From: Flavobacterium sp. SH_e
GTDB lineage: Bacteria; Bacteroidota; Bacteroidia; Flavobacteriales; Flavobacteriaceae
NCBI RefSeq assembly: GCF_025717045.1
Contig: NZ_JAOVZN010000001.1
Location: forward strand, 598,232-662,231
DNA length: 64,000 bases
Direction: 5' to 3'
This document shows, piece by piece, positions 33,665 through 42,910 of this stretch. Made by a program: the position numbers and the translations under genes. Numbering within the stretch: the stretch's first letter is position 1; the number at the start of each line of letters is the position of its first letter. The notes below the pieces were generated by a model. That model was not told the DNA's origin. It was given only the letters and a program-made list of their open reading frames with translations, and ran no database searches.

Positions 33665-34243
33665 TTAGTTACCAACAACAACTTTAGGGAAACGAATAAT
33701 TTTATCTCCTAATTTGTATCCTTTTTCAATAACATCAACAATTTTCCCTTTTAATTTGTCAGACGGAGCTGGAATTTGGGTAATTGCTTCAGCAACATCA
33801 GCATTGAAAGCATCTCCTGCTTGAATTTCAACTTGTTCTAAACCTTTAGAAACTAAAGTGCTTTTCAATTTTTCATGAATCAACTCAACGCCTTTTTTCA
33901 AATTTTCATCATCAGACTTGTTGATTTCTACTGTCGCTCTGTCAAAATCATCTAAAACAGGAAGCATTGCCAATAAAACTTCTTGGTTTGCTGTTTTAAA
34001 TAATTCAAGACGCTCTTTTGAAGTTCTTTTTTTGTAATTTTCAAATTCAGCAAATAATCTCAAAAACTTATCTTTTTCGTGAGCCAAGTCTTTAGCTAAT
34101 TGCTCCTCAACACTTAATTCTTCAACAATTAACTGCTCTCCGTTGGCATTGTTCTCTAACGTTACATCGTCTAATTCCTGATCGAATTCTGTATTTTCCG
34201 TAGTCATATTACTTTTATTTTTAAAAATATTTTTAAACTTCAT
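33665..34243 (-). CDS. grpE: nucleotide exchange factor GrpE
   Basis: GrpE releases ADP from DnaK. The 192-residue protein has an acidic, disordered N-terminus, a long coiled-coil helix (EEQLAKDLAHEKDKFLRLFA then EFENYKKRTSKER) and a C-terminal beta domain with AEAITQIPAPSDKLKGKIVD and GYKLGDKIIRFPKVVV. ATG 34243 is used; Met 13 (ATG 34207, MTTENTEFD) is an equally plausible start. It is the first gene of a grpE-dnaJ pair driven by the full-consensus promoter 23 bases upstream. Confidence 0.93.
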   Translation of the reverse strand: MKFKNIFKNKSNMTTENTEFDQELDDVTLENNANGEQLIVEELSVEEQLAKDLAHEKDKFLRLFAEFENYKKRTSKERLELFKTANQEVLLAMLPVLDDFDRATVEINKSDDENLKKGVELIHEKLKSTLVSKGLEQVEIQAGDAFNADVAEAITQIPAPSDKLKGKIVDVIEKGYKLGDKIIRFPKVVVGN

Positions 34244-34265
34244 TTTATTTCTTTCTGTTAGATTG

Positions 34266-34298
34266 CAAAAGTACTGCCAAATCTTTTAAAATGTCAAA
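34266..34298 (-). promoter_or_regulatory. full-consensus promoter of grpE-dnaJ
   Basis: Reading the minus strand, TTTG (34298-34295) is followed after exactly 21 bases by TACTTTTG (34273-34266), the best match in the window to the Bacteroidota -33/-7 consensus. The predicted leader before ATG 34243 is about 16 bases. Confidence 0.72.
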
Positions 34299-34491
34299 TT
34301 GTCACTTTATTAATTATGAGACTTTTAAAAAACGAAACAGGCTCATTAAAATTTAATACAATTTTAAGACTATTACGTTATAGTTTATTTTATCTTTGAT
34401 AGCGTAAAAACAAAAATTATTACACCAAAAATTGAATTTAAGGGTTGGCTTCGGCCTCAAAATAATTATTAATTCAAATTTACCTTATATT

Positions 34492-34527
34492 AAAAAAAGC
34501 TTCGCCTATAGAGACGAAGCTTTTTTT
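34492..34527. terminator. hairpin terminator
   Basis: AAAAAAAGCTTCG pairs with CGAAGCTTTTTTT over a ten-base loop. No plus-strand gene lies just upstream, so its client is unclear. On the minus strand it may end read-through from tRNA-Trp before the grpE promoter. Confidence 0.6.
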
Positions 34528-34576
34528 TATGCTTTCTTCATCTTTGGATTAATGACGAAACCTTAATGACGAAAAA

Positions 34577-34680
34577 AAATTAACGCAAAGAACGCAAAGT
34601 TTTTTCATTCTTAAGCTTTTATAGAAAAGACAAAGTTCGCAAAGCTATATTTTACAAATGCTTTGCGAACTTTGCGCTTT
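34577..34680. repeat. CGCAAAG-family repeat with hairpin
   Basis: AACGCAAAGAACGCAAAG opens the element. AAAGTTCGCAAAGC (34632-34645) pairs perfectly with GCTTTGCGAACTTT (34660-34673). It lies just beyond the 3' end of tRNA-Trp on the minus strand, so the hairpin may end the tRNA transcript. Confidence 0.65.
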
Positions 34681-34701
34681 TTGATAAAAAATATTTTATT
34701 G

Positions 34702-34772
34702 CACGGGCGGAGGGATTCGAACCCCCATCAACGGTTTTGGAGACCGCTATTCTACCCTTGAACTACGCCCGT
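34702..34772 (-). tRNA. tRNA-Trp (anticodon CCA)
   Basis: Reading the minus strand, ACGGGCG pairs with CGCCCGT as the acceptor stem. The D arm (GTTCAAGGGTAGAAT) follows. The anticodon stem-loop GCGGT-CTCCAAA-ACCGT gives anticodon CCA, and the T arm GGGGGTTCGAATCCCTC is canonical. The discriminator base is G and the 3' CCA is not encoded. The gene is 71 bases. It lies 121 bases downstream of hisS on the same strand. Confidence 0.95.
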
Positions 34773-34892
34773 AACTTAAGGTCGGCAAATTAAGAGTTTT
34801 TTTTCTTCTCTAGCAACTATTTTAAGCAGAGATTTTAAAAGAAAATCCTTTAAATCTGCGGAATCTAAAGCAAAAACTTTTGTCCCAGACAG

Positions 34893-36320
34893 TTAGCCTA
34901 ATAAAGTTTTTTTCAATCCCTCGAAATCAACAGAAACCTGCTCTCCTGTCATTAAATTTTTAAGCGTATAAGAATTTGAAGTAATTTCCTGATCTCCAAC
35001 CAATACTGCAAACGGAATTAAACGTTTGTCTGCATATTGAAATTGTTTTCCAACTTTTACATTGTCAGGATACAACTCTACTTTTATGTTTTCTTTTCTC
35101 AATTTCTGAATCGCCTGCGAAGCATACAAAGCTTCTTTATCTCCAAAATTTAAAAATAAAGCTTTAGAAGTCGCTGCAACTGTTTCTGGAAATAAATGTA
35201 ATTCTTCTAAAACTAGATAAATTCTATCCAATCCAAAAGATATTCCGACACCGCTCATATTCTTTAAACCAAAAATACCAGTCAAATCGTCGTATCTTCC
35301 ACCGCCTCCAATAGACCCCATAGCAACTGTTTTTGGAGCTGCAACTTCAAAAATTGCTCCTGTATAATAATTTAAACCGCGAGCTAAAGTCACATCTAAA
35401 TCTAAAATGGCAGTAGAAAGTCCTAATTCAGCAACATTATCACATATAAATTTAAGCTCTTCAACACCTTTCATTCCTTCTTCAGAAGATGACAATAATT
35501 CTGAAAGCTGTGCAATTTTGTCTGCAAAGGTTCCCGAGAAACTGAAAAGTGGCTGTACTTTTACTAAAGCATCTTCAGAAATTCCTTTTTCGATCATTTC
35601 TTTTTTCACGCCGTCTTCTCCAATTTTATCCAATTTATCAAGAGCAACAGTAAAATCGATTAATTTATCTGACGCGCCAATCACTTCAGCAATTCCAGAT
35701 AAAATTTTTCTGTTATTGATTTTAATTGTTACGCCTTCTAAACCTAAAGAAGTAAAAACAGTATCATATAATTGAACCAATTCTACTTCCTGCCAAAGAG
35801 ATTTTGAGCCTACAACATCGGCATCACATTGAAAAAATTCTCTGAAACGACCTTTTTGCGGATTATCAGCTCTCCAAACTGGTTGGATTTGGTATCTTTT
35901 AAAAGGAAATTCAATTTCACTTTGGTGTTGCACCACATATCTTGCAAACGGAACCGTCAAATCGTAACGCAAAGCTTTTTCAGAAATTTTTCCTGTGAAT
36001 TTATTTAATTCAATTCTTTGCTCTAAAGTAATTTTCTCAGCAGAATTTAATTGTAATTCTTCAATTGATTCTGGCAATTCAATTTTACTTTTATTGTAGA
36101 AAAAGTTTCCAGAATTTAAAATTTTGAAAATCAGACGATCTCCTTCTTCTCCATATTTTCCCATCAAAGTATCTGAATTTTCAAACGAAGGCGTTTCGAT
36201 TGGCTGAAAACCAAACTTTTCGAAATTTGCTTTTATTGTTTGAATAATATATTGACGTTTTGACACCTCTGCAGGTGAAAAATCTCTCGTTCCTTTTGGA
36301 ATGCTTGGTTTTGAAGCCAT
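34893..36320 (-). CDS. hisS: histidyl-tRNA synthetase
   Basis: This class II synthetase charges tRNA-His. The 475-residue protein starts with [19 protein letters not shown] (motif 1 region). It has [12 protein letters not shown] and the motif 2 stretch [20 protein letters not shown] with [10 protein letters not shown]. The histidine-binding loop is [13 protein letters not shown], motif 3 is GGRYDDL to [15 protein letters not shown], and a C-terminal anticodon-binding domain ends the chain. It is somewhat longer than the E. coli enzyme (424) but typical for the phylum. It may be co-transcribed with tRNA-Trp. Confidence 0.95.
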   Translation of the reverse strand: MASKPSIPKGTRDFSPAEVSKRQYIIQTIKANFEKFGFQPIETPSFENSDTLMGKYGEEGDRLIFKILNSGNFFYNKSKIELPESIEELQLNSAEKITLEQRIELNKFTGKISEKALRYDLTVPFARYVVQHQSEIEFPFKRYQIQPVWRADNPQKGRFREFFQCDADVVGSKSLWQEVELVQLYDTVFTSLGLEGVTIKINNRKILSGIAEVIGASDKLIDFTVALDKLDKIGEDGVKKEMIEKGISEDALVKVQPLFSFSGTFADKIAQLSELLSSSEEGMKGVEELKFICDNVAELGLSTAILDLDVTLARGLNYYTGAIFEVAAPKTVAMGSIGGGGRYDDLTGIFGLKNMSGVGISFGLDRIYLVLEELHLFPETVAATSKALFLNFGDKEALYASQAIQKLRKENIKVELYPDNVKVGKQFQYADKRLIPFAVLVGDQEITSNSYTLKNLMTGEQVSVDFEGLKKTLLG

Positions 36321-36558
36321 CTTCTTTATTTTAGATTGTAGATTTTAGATTTTAGATTTCTTTTGAAAATTAAAATTCAAAAACCTTTAAAAATTAATTT
36401 ATTTCTATTTTTGATTGCTGGCGTTTTAGACTTTCGACTTTATGACTTTCCAGCTTTCGACTTAATTTAAGTCTGCAAATATCTTACTTTTTAAAATAAA
36501 TAATAACACTTCGAAAACAAACTTGTAACAAAAAACGTATTTTCGTGACAAATTGGTC

Positions 36559-37803
36559 ATGATGCTAAAATTATTTAAAGAAAATATCCGAATTGCATTT
36601 GGTTCTATCAAAACACAATTGCTGCGTACTATTCTTACCGTTTTAATTATTGCCATCGGTATTACCGCTTTGGTTGGAATTTTGACTGTTGTTACAGCCC
36701 TTGAAAATACCGTTTCAACCAATTTTGCTTCAATGGGAGCTAATACTTTTAATATTAATCAATACGAAAACAACCTTAAAAATCGTGGTGGAAATGAGCG
36801 CGAAATCATAAATCCAATTATTTCTTATCCTGAAGCAGTTGCTTTCAAAAACAAATACAAATATCCTTTTACTGAGACCTCACTTTCCTTTACAGCTACC
36901 TCAAAAGCCGAAGTAAAATATCTAGATACTAAAACTGATCCCGAAATTACGGTACTGGGAGTTGACGAACATTTTATTTCAAATTCTGGTTTAGAAACTA
37001 CCTTAGGCCGTTCATTCAATCAATTCGATATTGAAAACAATACTTATTCTTGTATTGTAGGTTCTGATTTCGAAAAAGGCCTATTAAAAGACCTAAACCC
37101 TATTGATAAAATAATTTCAATTCGCGGCGCTCGATTTAAAGTTATAGGTGTCTTAAAAGAAAAAGGATCAACTTTTGGAAACAGTCAGGATTTGCGTGTT
37201 TTAATTCCAATTCAAGTAGCGCGTTCTTTATTTACAGCGCCAAATATTAATTACACCATTAGTGTGATGGTTTCTAAAAAAGAAGTTCTGGATCAAGCTA
37301 TTGATAATGCTACCAGTACAATGCGAAGAGTTCGAAAATTGAGTCCAGTGCGCGACAATAATTTCGGAATTGGGAGAAGCGATGATTTGATTAACCGAAT
37401 TCTAAGCATAACTCAATATCTAGGAATAGCAGCATGGACTATTTCTGTCATCACAATTTTAGGGTCTTCAATCGCCTTAATGAATATTATGGTTGTTTCG
37501 GTTACAGAACGTACTCGCGAAATTGGTGTTCGTAAAGCTTTGGGAGCAAAAAGATCAACTGTTGCTTTTCAGTTTTTTATAGAAACTTTATTGATCGGAC
37601 AAATTGGAGGTTTGGTTGGAATCCTTTTAGGAATCCTCCTTGGTTTTGCCATTGCAACGGCTATGAGTTTCGTTTTTGTGATTCCGTGGATGGCGATTTT
37701 TGCTGCTTTTGCAACAAGTTTTATGGTCGCAATTGTTTCCGGCTTGTATCCAGCAATTAAAGCATCAAAACTAGATCCTATTGAGGCGTTACGTTACGAA
37801 TAA
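36559..37803 (+). CDS. MacB/FtsX-type ABC transporter permease
   Basis: I start at ATG 36559 (a TTG two codons earlier is less likely). The protein of about 414 residues has one N-terminal membrane helix ([21 protein letters not shown]), a MacB-like periplasmic domain (about 45-280) and an FtsX domain of three C-terminal helices with [20 protein letters not shown] and [18 protein letters not shown]. These permeases work with a separate ATPase to move lipoproteins, peptides or signals. No ATPase or MacA-like gene is next to it, so its partner is encoded elsewhere. Confidence 0.9.
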   Translation: MMLKLFKENIRIAFGSIKTQLLRTILTVLIIAIGITALVGILTVVTALENTVSTNFASMGANTFNINQYENNLKNRGGNEREIINPIISYPEAVAFKNKYKYPFTETSLSFTATSKAEVKYLDTKTDPEITVLGVDEHFISNSGLETTLGRSFNQFDIENNTYSCIVGSDFEKGLLKDLNPIDKIISIRGARFKVIGVLKEKGSTFGNSQDLRVLIPIQVARSLFTAPNINYTISVMVSKKEVLDQAIDNATSTMRRVRKLSPVRDNNFGIGRSDDLINRILSITQYLGIAAWTISVITILGSSIALMNIMVVSVTERTREIGVRKALGAKRSTVAFQFFIETLLIGQIGGLVGILLGILLGFAIATAMSFVFVIPWMAIFAAFATSFMVAIVSGLYPAIKASKLDPIEALRYE

Positions 37804-37822
37804 TTTTAGTCGCAGTTTCGGT

Positions 37823-38341
37823 CTAATACTTACTTTTATTTTCTAAACGACGTTTTCTAATATTTTCTAAGATAATTGGAAAATCATTTTTAGGACATAA
37901 TCCTACTTGGAAACAACCAACTGGCGCTGTAGGACGATACTCCTTTTCTTCATGAAGTTTAAGCAGTATTTCAGGTATCTGACTCTCAAACTTTACCGCA
38001 ATAAGATGATTATTCCCTATAGAAGTGTTTTCTGCAGGAACCCATCCATTCACCAAAGAATGAATAAGTTTAAATTCCTGATAAACAAATTCGTCTGGAT
38101 TACGATAATTAAAAATACATCCTAAATCTGTGCCTAAACCCCAAGAAGTATAAGGCCGAAATGTTCCTAACAGAATTTCATTTTCAGCTTTAGACCAATT
38201 CATAAAATCATTATAGAAATCTGTTTTTAATCGATTTTCAAAACGTTTTTCCACAACATCTTTAACAGATTTAATTCCCTCTAACGAAAAATAACCGTCA
38301 ATTACAATATAGTTTTCTTTGGGTTTAGTTTGATATTCCAT
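37823..38341 (-). CDS. hypothetical protein, 172 residues
   Basis: I do not recognise this protein. It has no signal peptide or membrane helix and is mixed alpha/beta (NYIVIDGYFSLEGIKSVKDV, NENEILLGTFRPYTSW-type segments, HLIAVKFESQIPEILLKL). It is rich in aromatic residues and ends in a basic tail (ENIRKRRLENKSKY). Two cysteines lie near the C-terminus (VGCFQVGLCPKND). It lies 24 bases upstream of prmC's downstream end on the same strand, so it may share the prmC transcript. Confidence 0.6.
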   Translation of the reverse strand: MEYQTKPKENYIVIDGYFSLEGIKSVKDVVEKRFENRLKTDFYNDFMNWSKAENEILLGTFRPYTSWGLGTDLGCIFNYRNPDEFVYQEFKLIHSLVNGWVPAENTSIGNNHLIAVKFESQIPEILLKLHEEKEYRPTAPVGCFQVGLCPKNDFPIILENIRKRRLENKSKY

Positions 38342-38365
38342 AAAATACTAACTGAAGTTATCAAA

Positions 38366-39232
38366 TTATGAGTCTTTCAAAACCTTACCTGAAATCATAC
38401 GATCGTTATCGTAAATATCTTTTCGAAGTTCTACACTTTTAAAATCCATATTCTCTAGTAAATCAGTCATTTCTTTTCCGAGATACTGATTGATTTCAAA
38501 ATACAACTTTCCTTTTCCTAGAAGAGCATTTTTTGCCAGCGATGCAATTTTTCTATAAAAAATCAAAGCGTCGTTGTCTTCCACAAAAAGAGCCAAATGT
38601 GGCTCATAGTCCAAAACATTTTTCTTTATTTCTTCTTTTTCTAAATTTCGAACATAAGGCGGATTAGAAACAATGATATCAAACTGGCATCTTAATTCTT
38701 CTTCTTTTAAAATATCCAATAATACAAAAGTCACTTCGACATTATTTCTTACAGCGTTTCTTTTTGCGGTTTCAATTGCTTTTTTAGATACATCAATAGC
38801 AACAACTTCTGCATTTGGAAGGTTTTTTGCCAAAGAAATAGCAATACAGCCGCTTCCGGTTCCAATATCTAAAATTCTTATTTTTTTTGACTTTTCTGGA
38901 CTTATATTTTCATTAATAATCCATTCAACCAATTCTTCTGTTTCTGGCCTCGGAATCAAAACATTTTCATTTACTTCAAAATCCAAACCATAAAAATTTG
39001 TTTTTCCAAGTAAATACTGAATTGGGACTTCTTTTTTTAGCTGTTTTAACAACTCATCCCATATTACAAAATCATTCTCATCAAAAACCAATTCATGATT
39101 TAACGCTAAATCAATCTGGCGAAGTTTGTGTTTATCCTCAAGAATTAAATAAAAAAAGCTCTCTGCTTCGTACGCATCGTAAAAAGGAGATAATTCTTTA
39201 ATAAACTGAGTACGATATTGTTTAATTTTCAT
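38366..39232 (-). CDS. prmC: release factor glutamine methyltransferase PrmC
   Basis: PrmC methylates the GGQ glutamine of peptide-chain release factors. I start at ATG 39232 (MKIKQYRTQFIKELSPFYD), which matches the family; a longer frame from 39283 adds 17 unlikely residues. It has 288 residues. An N-terminal helical domain contains EVPIQYLLGKTNFYGLDFEV, followed by LIPRPETEELV. The SAM site is ILDIGTGSGCIAISLA and the catalytic NPPY is in IIVSNPPYVRN. A GNAT gene lies 86 bases upstream on the same strand. Confidence 0.93.
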   Translation of the reverse strand: MKIKQYRTQFIKELSPFYDAYEAESFFYLILEDKHKLRQIDLALNHELVFDENDFVIWDELLKQLKKEVPIQYLLGKTNFYGLDFEVNENVLIPRPETEELVEWIINENISPEKSKKIRILDIGTGSGCIAISLAKNLPNAEVVAIDVSKKAIETAKRNAVRNNVEVTFVLLDILKEEELRCQFDIIVSNPPYVRNLEKEEIKKNVLDYEPHLALFVEDNDALIFYRKIASLAKNALLGKGKLYFEINQYLGKEMTDLLENMDFKSVELRKDIYDNDRMISGKVLKDS

Positions 39233-39317
39233 TTTTATTTTTTGAGCATTTATATCAGCCAAAAACTGACATTCATCTTTCAATAAGTCTTGCTGTTTTA
39301 AATTTGTTACATTAAAA

Positions 39318-39803
39318 TTACAAAACTTTCAGCATCCATATAGGGCAAGAACAATGCCCAGTATTTCCCATTGGCGCGTCCAAATATTCAAACCCAGATT
39401 TTTTATACAACTTTTGTGCGGCATGCATAAAAGGCATTGTTTCGATATAACATTTTTCAAAACCAAAAAATCTTGCTTGCTCCAAACATTTGTCCATCAT
39501 TTTTGATCCAATTCCTAAACCTCTTGTTTTTGGCAGAAAATACATTTTCTGCAGTTCACATATTTTAGGATCTCCATTTTCTAAAGGCGCAATTCCAGCA
39601 CAGCCTACAATTTCTCCATCATTTTCAACAACAAAATATGCCGATTTAGGTTTACTATATTCTTCAAACATCAAATCCAAGTAAGGATCTTCATATGCTG
39701 TTCCCACTTTTGGAATTTCCATTTCATCAAAAACCGACCTTATTAATCTTGCAACTGCCTGATTGTCTTCTTTTTCAATTGCTCTTATTAGCCAATTTAC
39801 CAT
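39318..39803 (-). CDS. GNAT-family N-acetyltransferase
   Basis: The 161-residue protein has the GNAT core: CELQKMYFLPKTRGLGIGSK is motif A with the acetyl-CoA pyrophosphate loop, and CYIETMPFMHAAQKLYKKSG is motif B. The C-terminus GNTGHCSCPIWML carries a paired cysteine group. Such proteins acetylate amines on small molecules or proteins; the substrate is unknown. A TACTTTTG box 28 bases upstream gives it its own promoter. Confidence 0.88.
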   Translation of the reverse strand: MVNWLIRAIEKEDNQAVARLIRSVFDEMEIPKVGTAYEDPYLDLMFEEYSKPKSAYFVVENDGEIVGCAGIAPLENGDPKICELQKMYFLPKTRGLGIGSKMMDKCLEQARFFGFEKCYIETMPFMHAAQKLYKKSGFEYLDAPMGNTGHCSCPIWMLKVL

Positions 39804-39830
39804 TTTTTTTATTCTAAATCATTATAAATA

Positions 39831-39838
39831 CAAAAGTA
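39831..39838 (-). promoter_or_regulatory. -7 promoter box upstream of the GNAT gene
   Basis: TACTTTTG on the minus strand, 28 bases before the start codon. No clear -33 box. Confidence 0.5.
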
Positions 39839-39922
39839 AATATACTTTTTTGATAGTATGATAACTATCTGGATTGTTTCACAACTTAATCTTTTCGAGT
39901 TAGTGATAATCTTAAAATTAAC

Positions 39923-39930
39923 TACTTTTG
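39923..39930 (+). promoter_or_regulatory. -7 promoter box immediately before ribD
   Basis: TACTTTTG ends four bases before the GTG start codon of ribD. Transcription from it would begin at or within a base or two of the GTG, making a leaderless or near-leaderless mRNA. Confidence 0.5.
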
Positions 39931-39934
39931 CACT

Positions 39935-40981
39935 GTGAATATACATGAAAAATACATAAAACGCTGTATTGAATTGGCACAAAATGGGCTAGGAACAACA
40001 TATCCGAACCCAATGGTCGGAAGCGTAATTGTTTATGATGGTCAAATTATTGGCGAAGGTTGGCATAAAAAAGCTGGCGAGCCACATGCAGAAGTAAATG
40101 CCATAAATTCTGTAAAAGATAAATCGCTATTAAAAAAGGCTACAATTTATGTAAGCCTAGAACCTTGCAGTCATTTTGGCAAAACACCTCCTTGCTGCGA
40201 TTTGATTATTGCAAATAAAATTCCGAATGTTGTTGTTGGCACAGTTGATCCTAATGAAAAGGTAGCTGGAAAAGGCATTTTAAAATTAATTGAGGCGGGA
40301 GCAAATGTTACGGTTGGTGTTTTAGAAGACGAATGCAACGAGCTGAATAAACGTTTTTTTACTTTCCATCAGAAAAGAAGACCTTATATCATTTTAAAAT
40401 GGGCCGAAAGTCAAGATGGATTTTTAGCTCCAGAAAAAGAAATTGATCAAGATCGAAAACCAATTTGGATTACAAACAAATATTCAAGACAATTGGTTCA
40501 CAAATGGCGAACTGAAGAACAAGCTATTTTAGTTGGAACACAAACCGTTGTTGTTGATAATCCAAAACTAAATGCTCGAGATTGGAACGGTAACAATCCA
40601 GTTCGAGTTGTTATCGATCAAAATAATAGAATTGATGAAAACAGTTTTATTTTTGATGATTCTGTAAAAACTTTAATTTTTTCTAAAGATTCAAAACCTT
40701 CAAAAGAAAACACTCAATTTGAAGTAATAGATTTTAGCAAAAATATCATTTCTCAGATCTTGGATGTTTTATATCAGAATCAAATTCAATCTATAATAAT
40801 TGAAGGCGGAAGACAAACCCTACAATCTTTTATTGATGAAAAACTTTGGGATGAAGCTAGAATTTTTGTTGGAAAAACGAATTTTCTAAACGGAACAAAA
40901 GCCCCAATTATCACAAGAAAAAACACCACAAAGACTAACATATTAAGTGACGAACTGATACAAATTAGAAATCATGATTAA
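39935..40981 (+). CDS. ribD: bifunctional riboflavin deaminase/reductase RibD
   Basis: RibD deaminates and then reduces the pyrimidine intermediate of riboflavin synthesis. The 348-residue protein begins at GTG (MNIHEKYIKRCIELAQNGLG). The deaminase zinc site is H51-A-E53 with C78 and C87 (EPCSHFGKTPPC). The reductase half starts at about 150 (RRPYIILKWAESQDG), with AILVGTQTVVVDNPKLNARD and IIEGGRQTLQSF. The next gene, a HAD phosphatase, overlaps its end by 8 bases, so the two are translationally coupled. Confidence 0.93.
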   Translation: MNIHEKYIKRCIELAQNGLGTTYPNPMVGSVIVYDGQIIGEGWHKKAGEPHAEVNAINSVKDKSLLKKATIYVSLEPCSHFGKTPPCCDLIIANKIPNVVVGTVDPNEKVAGKGILKLIEAGANVTVGVLEDECNELNKRFFTFHQKRRPYIILKWAESQDGFLAPEKEIDQDRKPIWITNKYSRQLVHKWRTEEQAILVGTQTVVVDNPKLNARDWNGNNPVRVVIDQNNRIDENSFIFDDSVKTLIFSKDSKPSKENTQFEVIDFSKNIISQILDVLYQNQIQSIIIEGGRQTLQSFIDEKLWDEARIFVGKTNFLNGTKAPIITRKNTTKTNILSDELIQIRNHD

Positions 40982-41576
40982 TGCGATAATTTTTGACTTT
41001 GGAGATATTTTTATCAATTTAGACAAACCTGCCACAATTTCTGGTTTGCAAAAATTAGGAATGACTGAATGGAATAATGAATTTAATCAATTAAATCTTT
41101 CTTTTGAAGTTGGAGCTATTTCTCCAGAAGATTTTATTGGAGGTTTTCAAAAACAATTGCCAAATGCTTCTAAAGAAGAGATTCTGAAAGCATGGAATGC
41201 AGTTTTGGCAGATTTCCCTTTTTATCGTTTGGAATTCCTTCAAGAGTTATCAAAAAAATATCGCTTGTTCTTATTGAGTAACACCGATTCTATCCATATC
41301 AATACATTTGAAGAAAAAAGCGGTGTTTCGTTCTACAAAGATTTTTATGATTGTTTTGAAAAAGTTTATTTTTCATTTGATATAAGAATGAGAAAACCAG
41401 ATCCGAAAATTTATCAATTTGTTTTAGATCAGAATAATCTAGTTGCAGAAAACACTTTATTTGTTGATGATAAAACAGAAAACACAGACAGCGCCGCGGC
41501 TTTAGGAATTAAAGTTTGGAATCTTCAAGTTGGAAAAGAAGATGTTGTAGATTTATTCGACAAAGGATTTTTATAA
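40974..41576 (+). CDS. HAD-IA family phosphatase, YihX/YigB-like
   Basis: The 200-residue protein has HAD motif I IIFDFGDIFINLD, in which the second position is DxG as in YihX rather than DxD. Motif II is LFLLSNTDS, the motif III lysine is in RMRKPDPKIYQ and motif IV is LFVDDKTENTDSA. It starts inside the end of ribD. Riboflavin synthesis needs a HAD phosphatase after RibD to remove phosphate from the ribitylaminopyrimidine, and E. coli uses HAD enzymes such as YigB and YbjI for this. A role in that step is a reasonable inference from the overlap. Confidence 0.85.
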   Translation: MINAIIFDFGDIFINLDKPATISGLQKLGMTEWNNEFNQLNLSFEVGAISPEDFIGGFQKQLPNASKEEILKAWNAVLADFPFYRLEFLQELSKKYRLFLLSNTDSIHINTFEEKSGVSFYKDFYDCFEKVYFSFDIRMRKPDPKIYQFVLDQNNLVAENTLFVDDKTENTDSAAALGIKVWNLQVGKEDVVDLFDKGFL

Positions 41577-41602
41577 AGCATTTTAATTCTTTTAAAATAT
41601 TC

Positions 41603-41632
41603 AGCCACTCCCGATAACTATCGGGAGTGGCT
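41603..41632. repeat. CCCGATA-core perfect hairpin between HAD and yigZ
   Basis: AGCCACTCCCGATA pairs perfectly with TATCGGGAGTGGCT over a two-base centre. It is followed by A's, not T's, on the plus strand, so it is not a simple terminator there. It ends 22 bases before the TTG start of the next gene. Confidence 0.65.
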
Positions 41633-41654
41633 AAAAAAAATTAAACCTTTACAA

Positions 41655-42287
41655 TTGGAAATTAACGATACTTATCAAACTATTGCATCTGCATCTGAAG
41701 AAATACTGTTCAAAGAAAAAGGCAGTAAATTCTTTGGTTATGCATTTCCGATAGATCATGAAGATGAAGTAAAACCTATTATCGAGGAACTTAAAAAGCA
41801 ACATCCTCACGCGGTACATTATTGTTATGCTTACCAAATTGGGATTGGGAATAAAATCTCGTATCGTGCAAATGATGACGGTGAGCCAAGCAACACGGCT
41901 GGAGCGCCAATTTATGGGCAAATACAATCTTTTGGACTAACTAACGTTTTGGTTGTAGTCGTTCGCATTTTTGGCGGAGTAAAATTAGGTGTTGGCGGTT
42001 TGATTTCGGCATATCGAACAACTGCACAACAGACTTTGGAAGTTTGCGAAATCGTTGAAAAGACAATTGATGTCGAATTTTTAATTTCGTTTGATTACAA
42101 AAACATGAATAAAGTGATGCGAGTTATCAAAGAAAAGAAATTAGAAATCGTATCTCAAGAAATGGAAATGAATGAAAATTCAGGATTGCCAATTGGCAAA
42201 ATTGTGACAAAAACGCGAAAAAAAAATGCCGAAACAGTGTTCAGCATTTTTGATTTAATGTTCGAAATTGATATTAAATTAGTATAA
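41655..42287 (+). CDS. yigZ: YigZ/IMPACT family protein
   Basis: The 210-residue protein matches the YigZ group: SKFFGYAFPIDHEDEVKPII, HYCYAYQIG, ANDDGEPSNTAGAPI and VVVRIFGGVKLGVGGLISAY, then a C-terminal ferredoxin-like domain. The reading frame has no ATG near the right N-terminus. TTG at 41655 (MEINDTYQTIASASEE) gives the expected start. Eukaryotic IMPACT tunes Gcn2; the role of the bacterial family is not settled, and peptidase or translation links have been proposed. A thioesterase gene converges from the other strand. Confidence 0.88.
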   Translation: MEINDTYQTIASASEEILFKEKGSKFFGYAFPIDHEDEVKPIIEELKKQHPHAVHYCYAYQIGIGNKISYRANDDGEPSNTAGAPIYGQIQSFGLTNVLVVVVRIFGGVKLGVGGLISAYRTTAQQTLEVCEIVEKTIDVEFLISFDYKNMNKVMRVIKEKKLEIVSQEMEMNENSGLPIGKIVTKTRKKNAETVFSIFDLMFEIDIKLV

Positions 42288-42318
42288 ATTAACATCAAAA
42301 TCTCGCCCATTTTAACAA

Positions 42319-42723
42319 TTATTCAAGCGATTTAAATATTTCTAAAATATAGTCTGGAGGAGCTGTTGGACGACCCGTTTTTAACGCAACAAATACTAAA
42401 ATAAACGTCGCAGTTGTTAATAACTCATTTGCCTCATTGTAGATTGCGCAGTCAAATTCGATCTTAACAGAAGAGTGACTTTTAAAAGTCGTATGAATTG
42501 TTAAAAGTTCATCATATCTCGCCGATTTTTTGTAATTTATATTCATGTTCACAATCGGGAGGCCAATTCCGCTTTCTTCCATGCTTTTATACGAAACCCC
42601 TTTATTTCTAAGCCATTCCACGCGTCCAATTTCAAAATAAGGCACATAATTTCCGTGATAAACGACTCCCATTTGGTCGGTTTCTGAGTAACGAACTCGT
42701 ACTTGAGTTTGATGATTTTTCAT
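42319..42723 (-). CDS. acyl-CoA thioesterase, YbgC/FadM-type 4HBT
   Basis: The 134-residue hotdog-fold enzyme has the 4-hydroxybenzoyl-CoA thioesterase signature RYSETDQMGVVYHGNYVPYF with catalytic D16, followed by EIGRVEWLR. It hydrolyses acyl-CoA thioesters; chain preference is not readable. Divergent from dnaA across a 187-base region, with no operon partner. Confidence 0.9.
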   Translation of the reverse strand: MKNHQTQVRVRYSETDQMGVVYHGNYVPYFEIGRVEWLRNKGVSYKSMEESGIGLPIVNMNINYKKSARYDELLTIHTTFKSHSSVKIEFDCAIYNEANELLTTATFILVFVALKTGRPTAPPDYILEIFKSLE

Positions 42724-42910
42724 TTATAAAATATTAAAAAAATTCGAATTTAAAAAGTCACATTACAACTTTTTTTTATAAAATTAGATACCAAAATATT
42801 TTTTTTTACAGAAATTTGTTCACATATTTGTTATCCCGAAATACGGAATAAAATTGCTCCTCTTTTATTAGGAGAATCTTTATAACAATAATAAAAATTT
42901 ATCTGAATCT

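Noticed and set aside
41603..41632. Rho-independent terminator after the HAD gene
   Set aside because: The hairpin is perfect but followed by A's on the plus strand; without a T-run it is recorded as a repeat hairpin.
42724..42910. Replication origin next to dnaA
   Set aside because: I looked for TTATCCACA-type DnaA boxes and found only partial matches (such as TTATCC near 42832) and a weak 5-bp hairpin. Proximity to dnaA alone is not enough.
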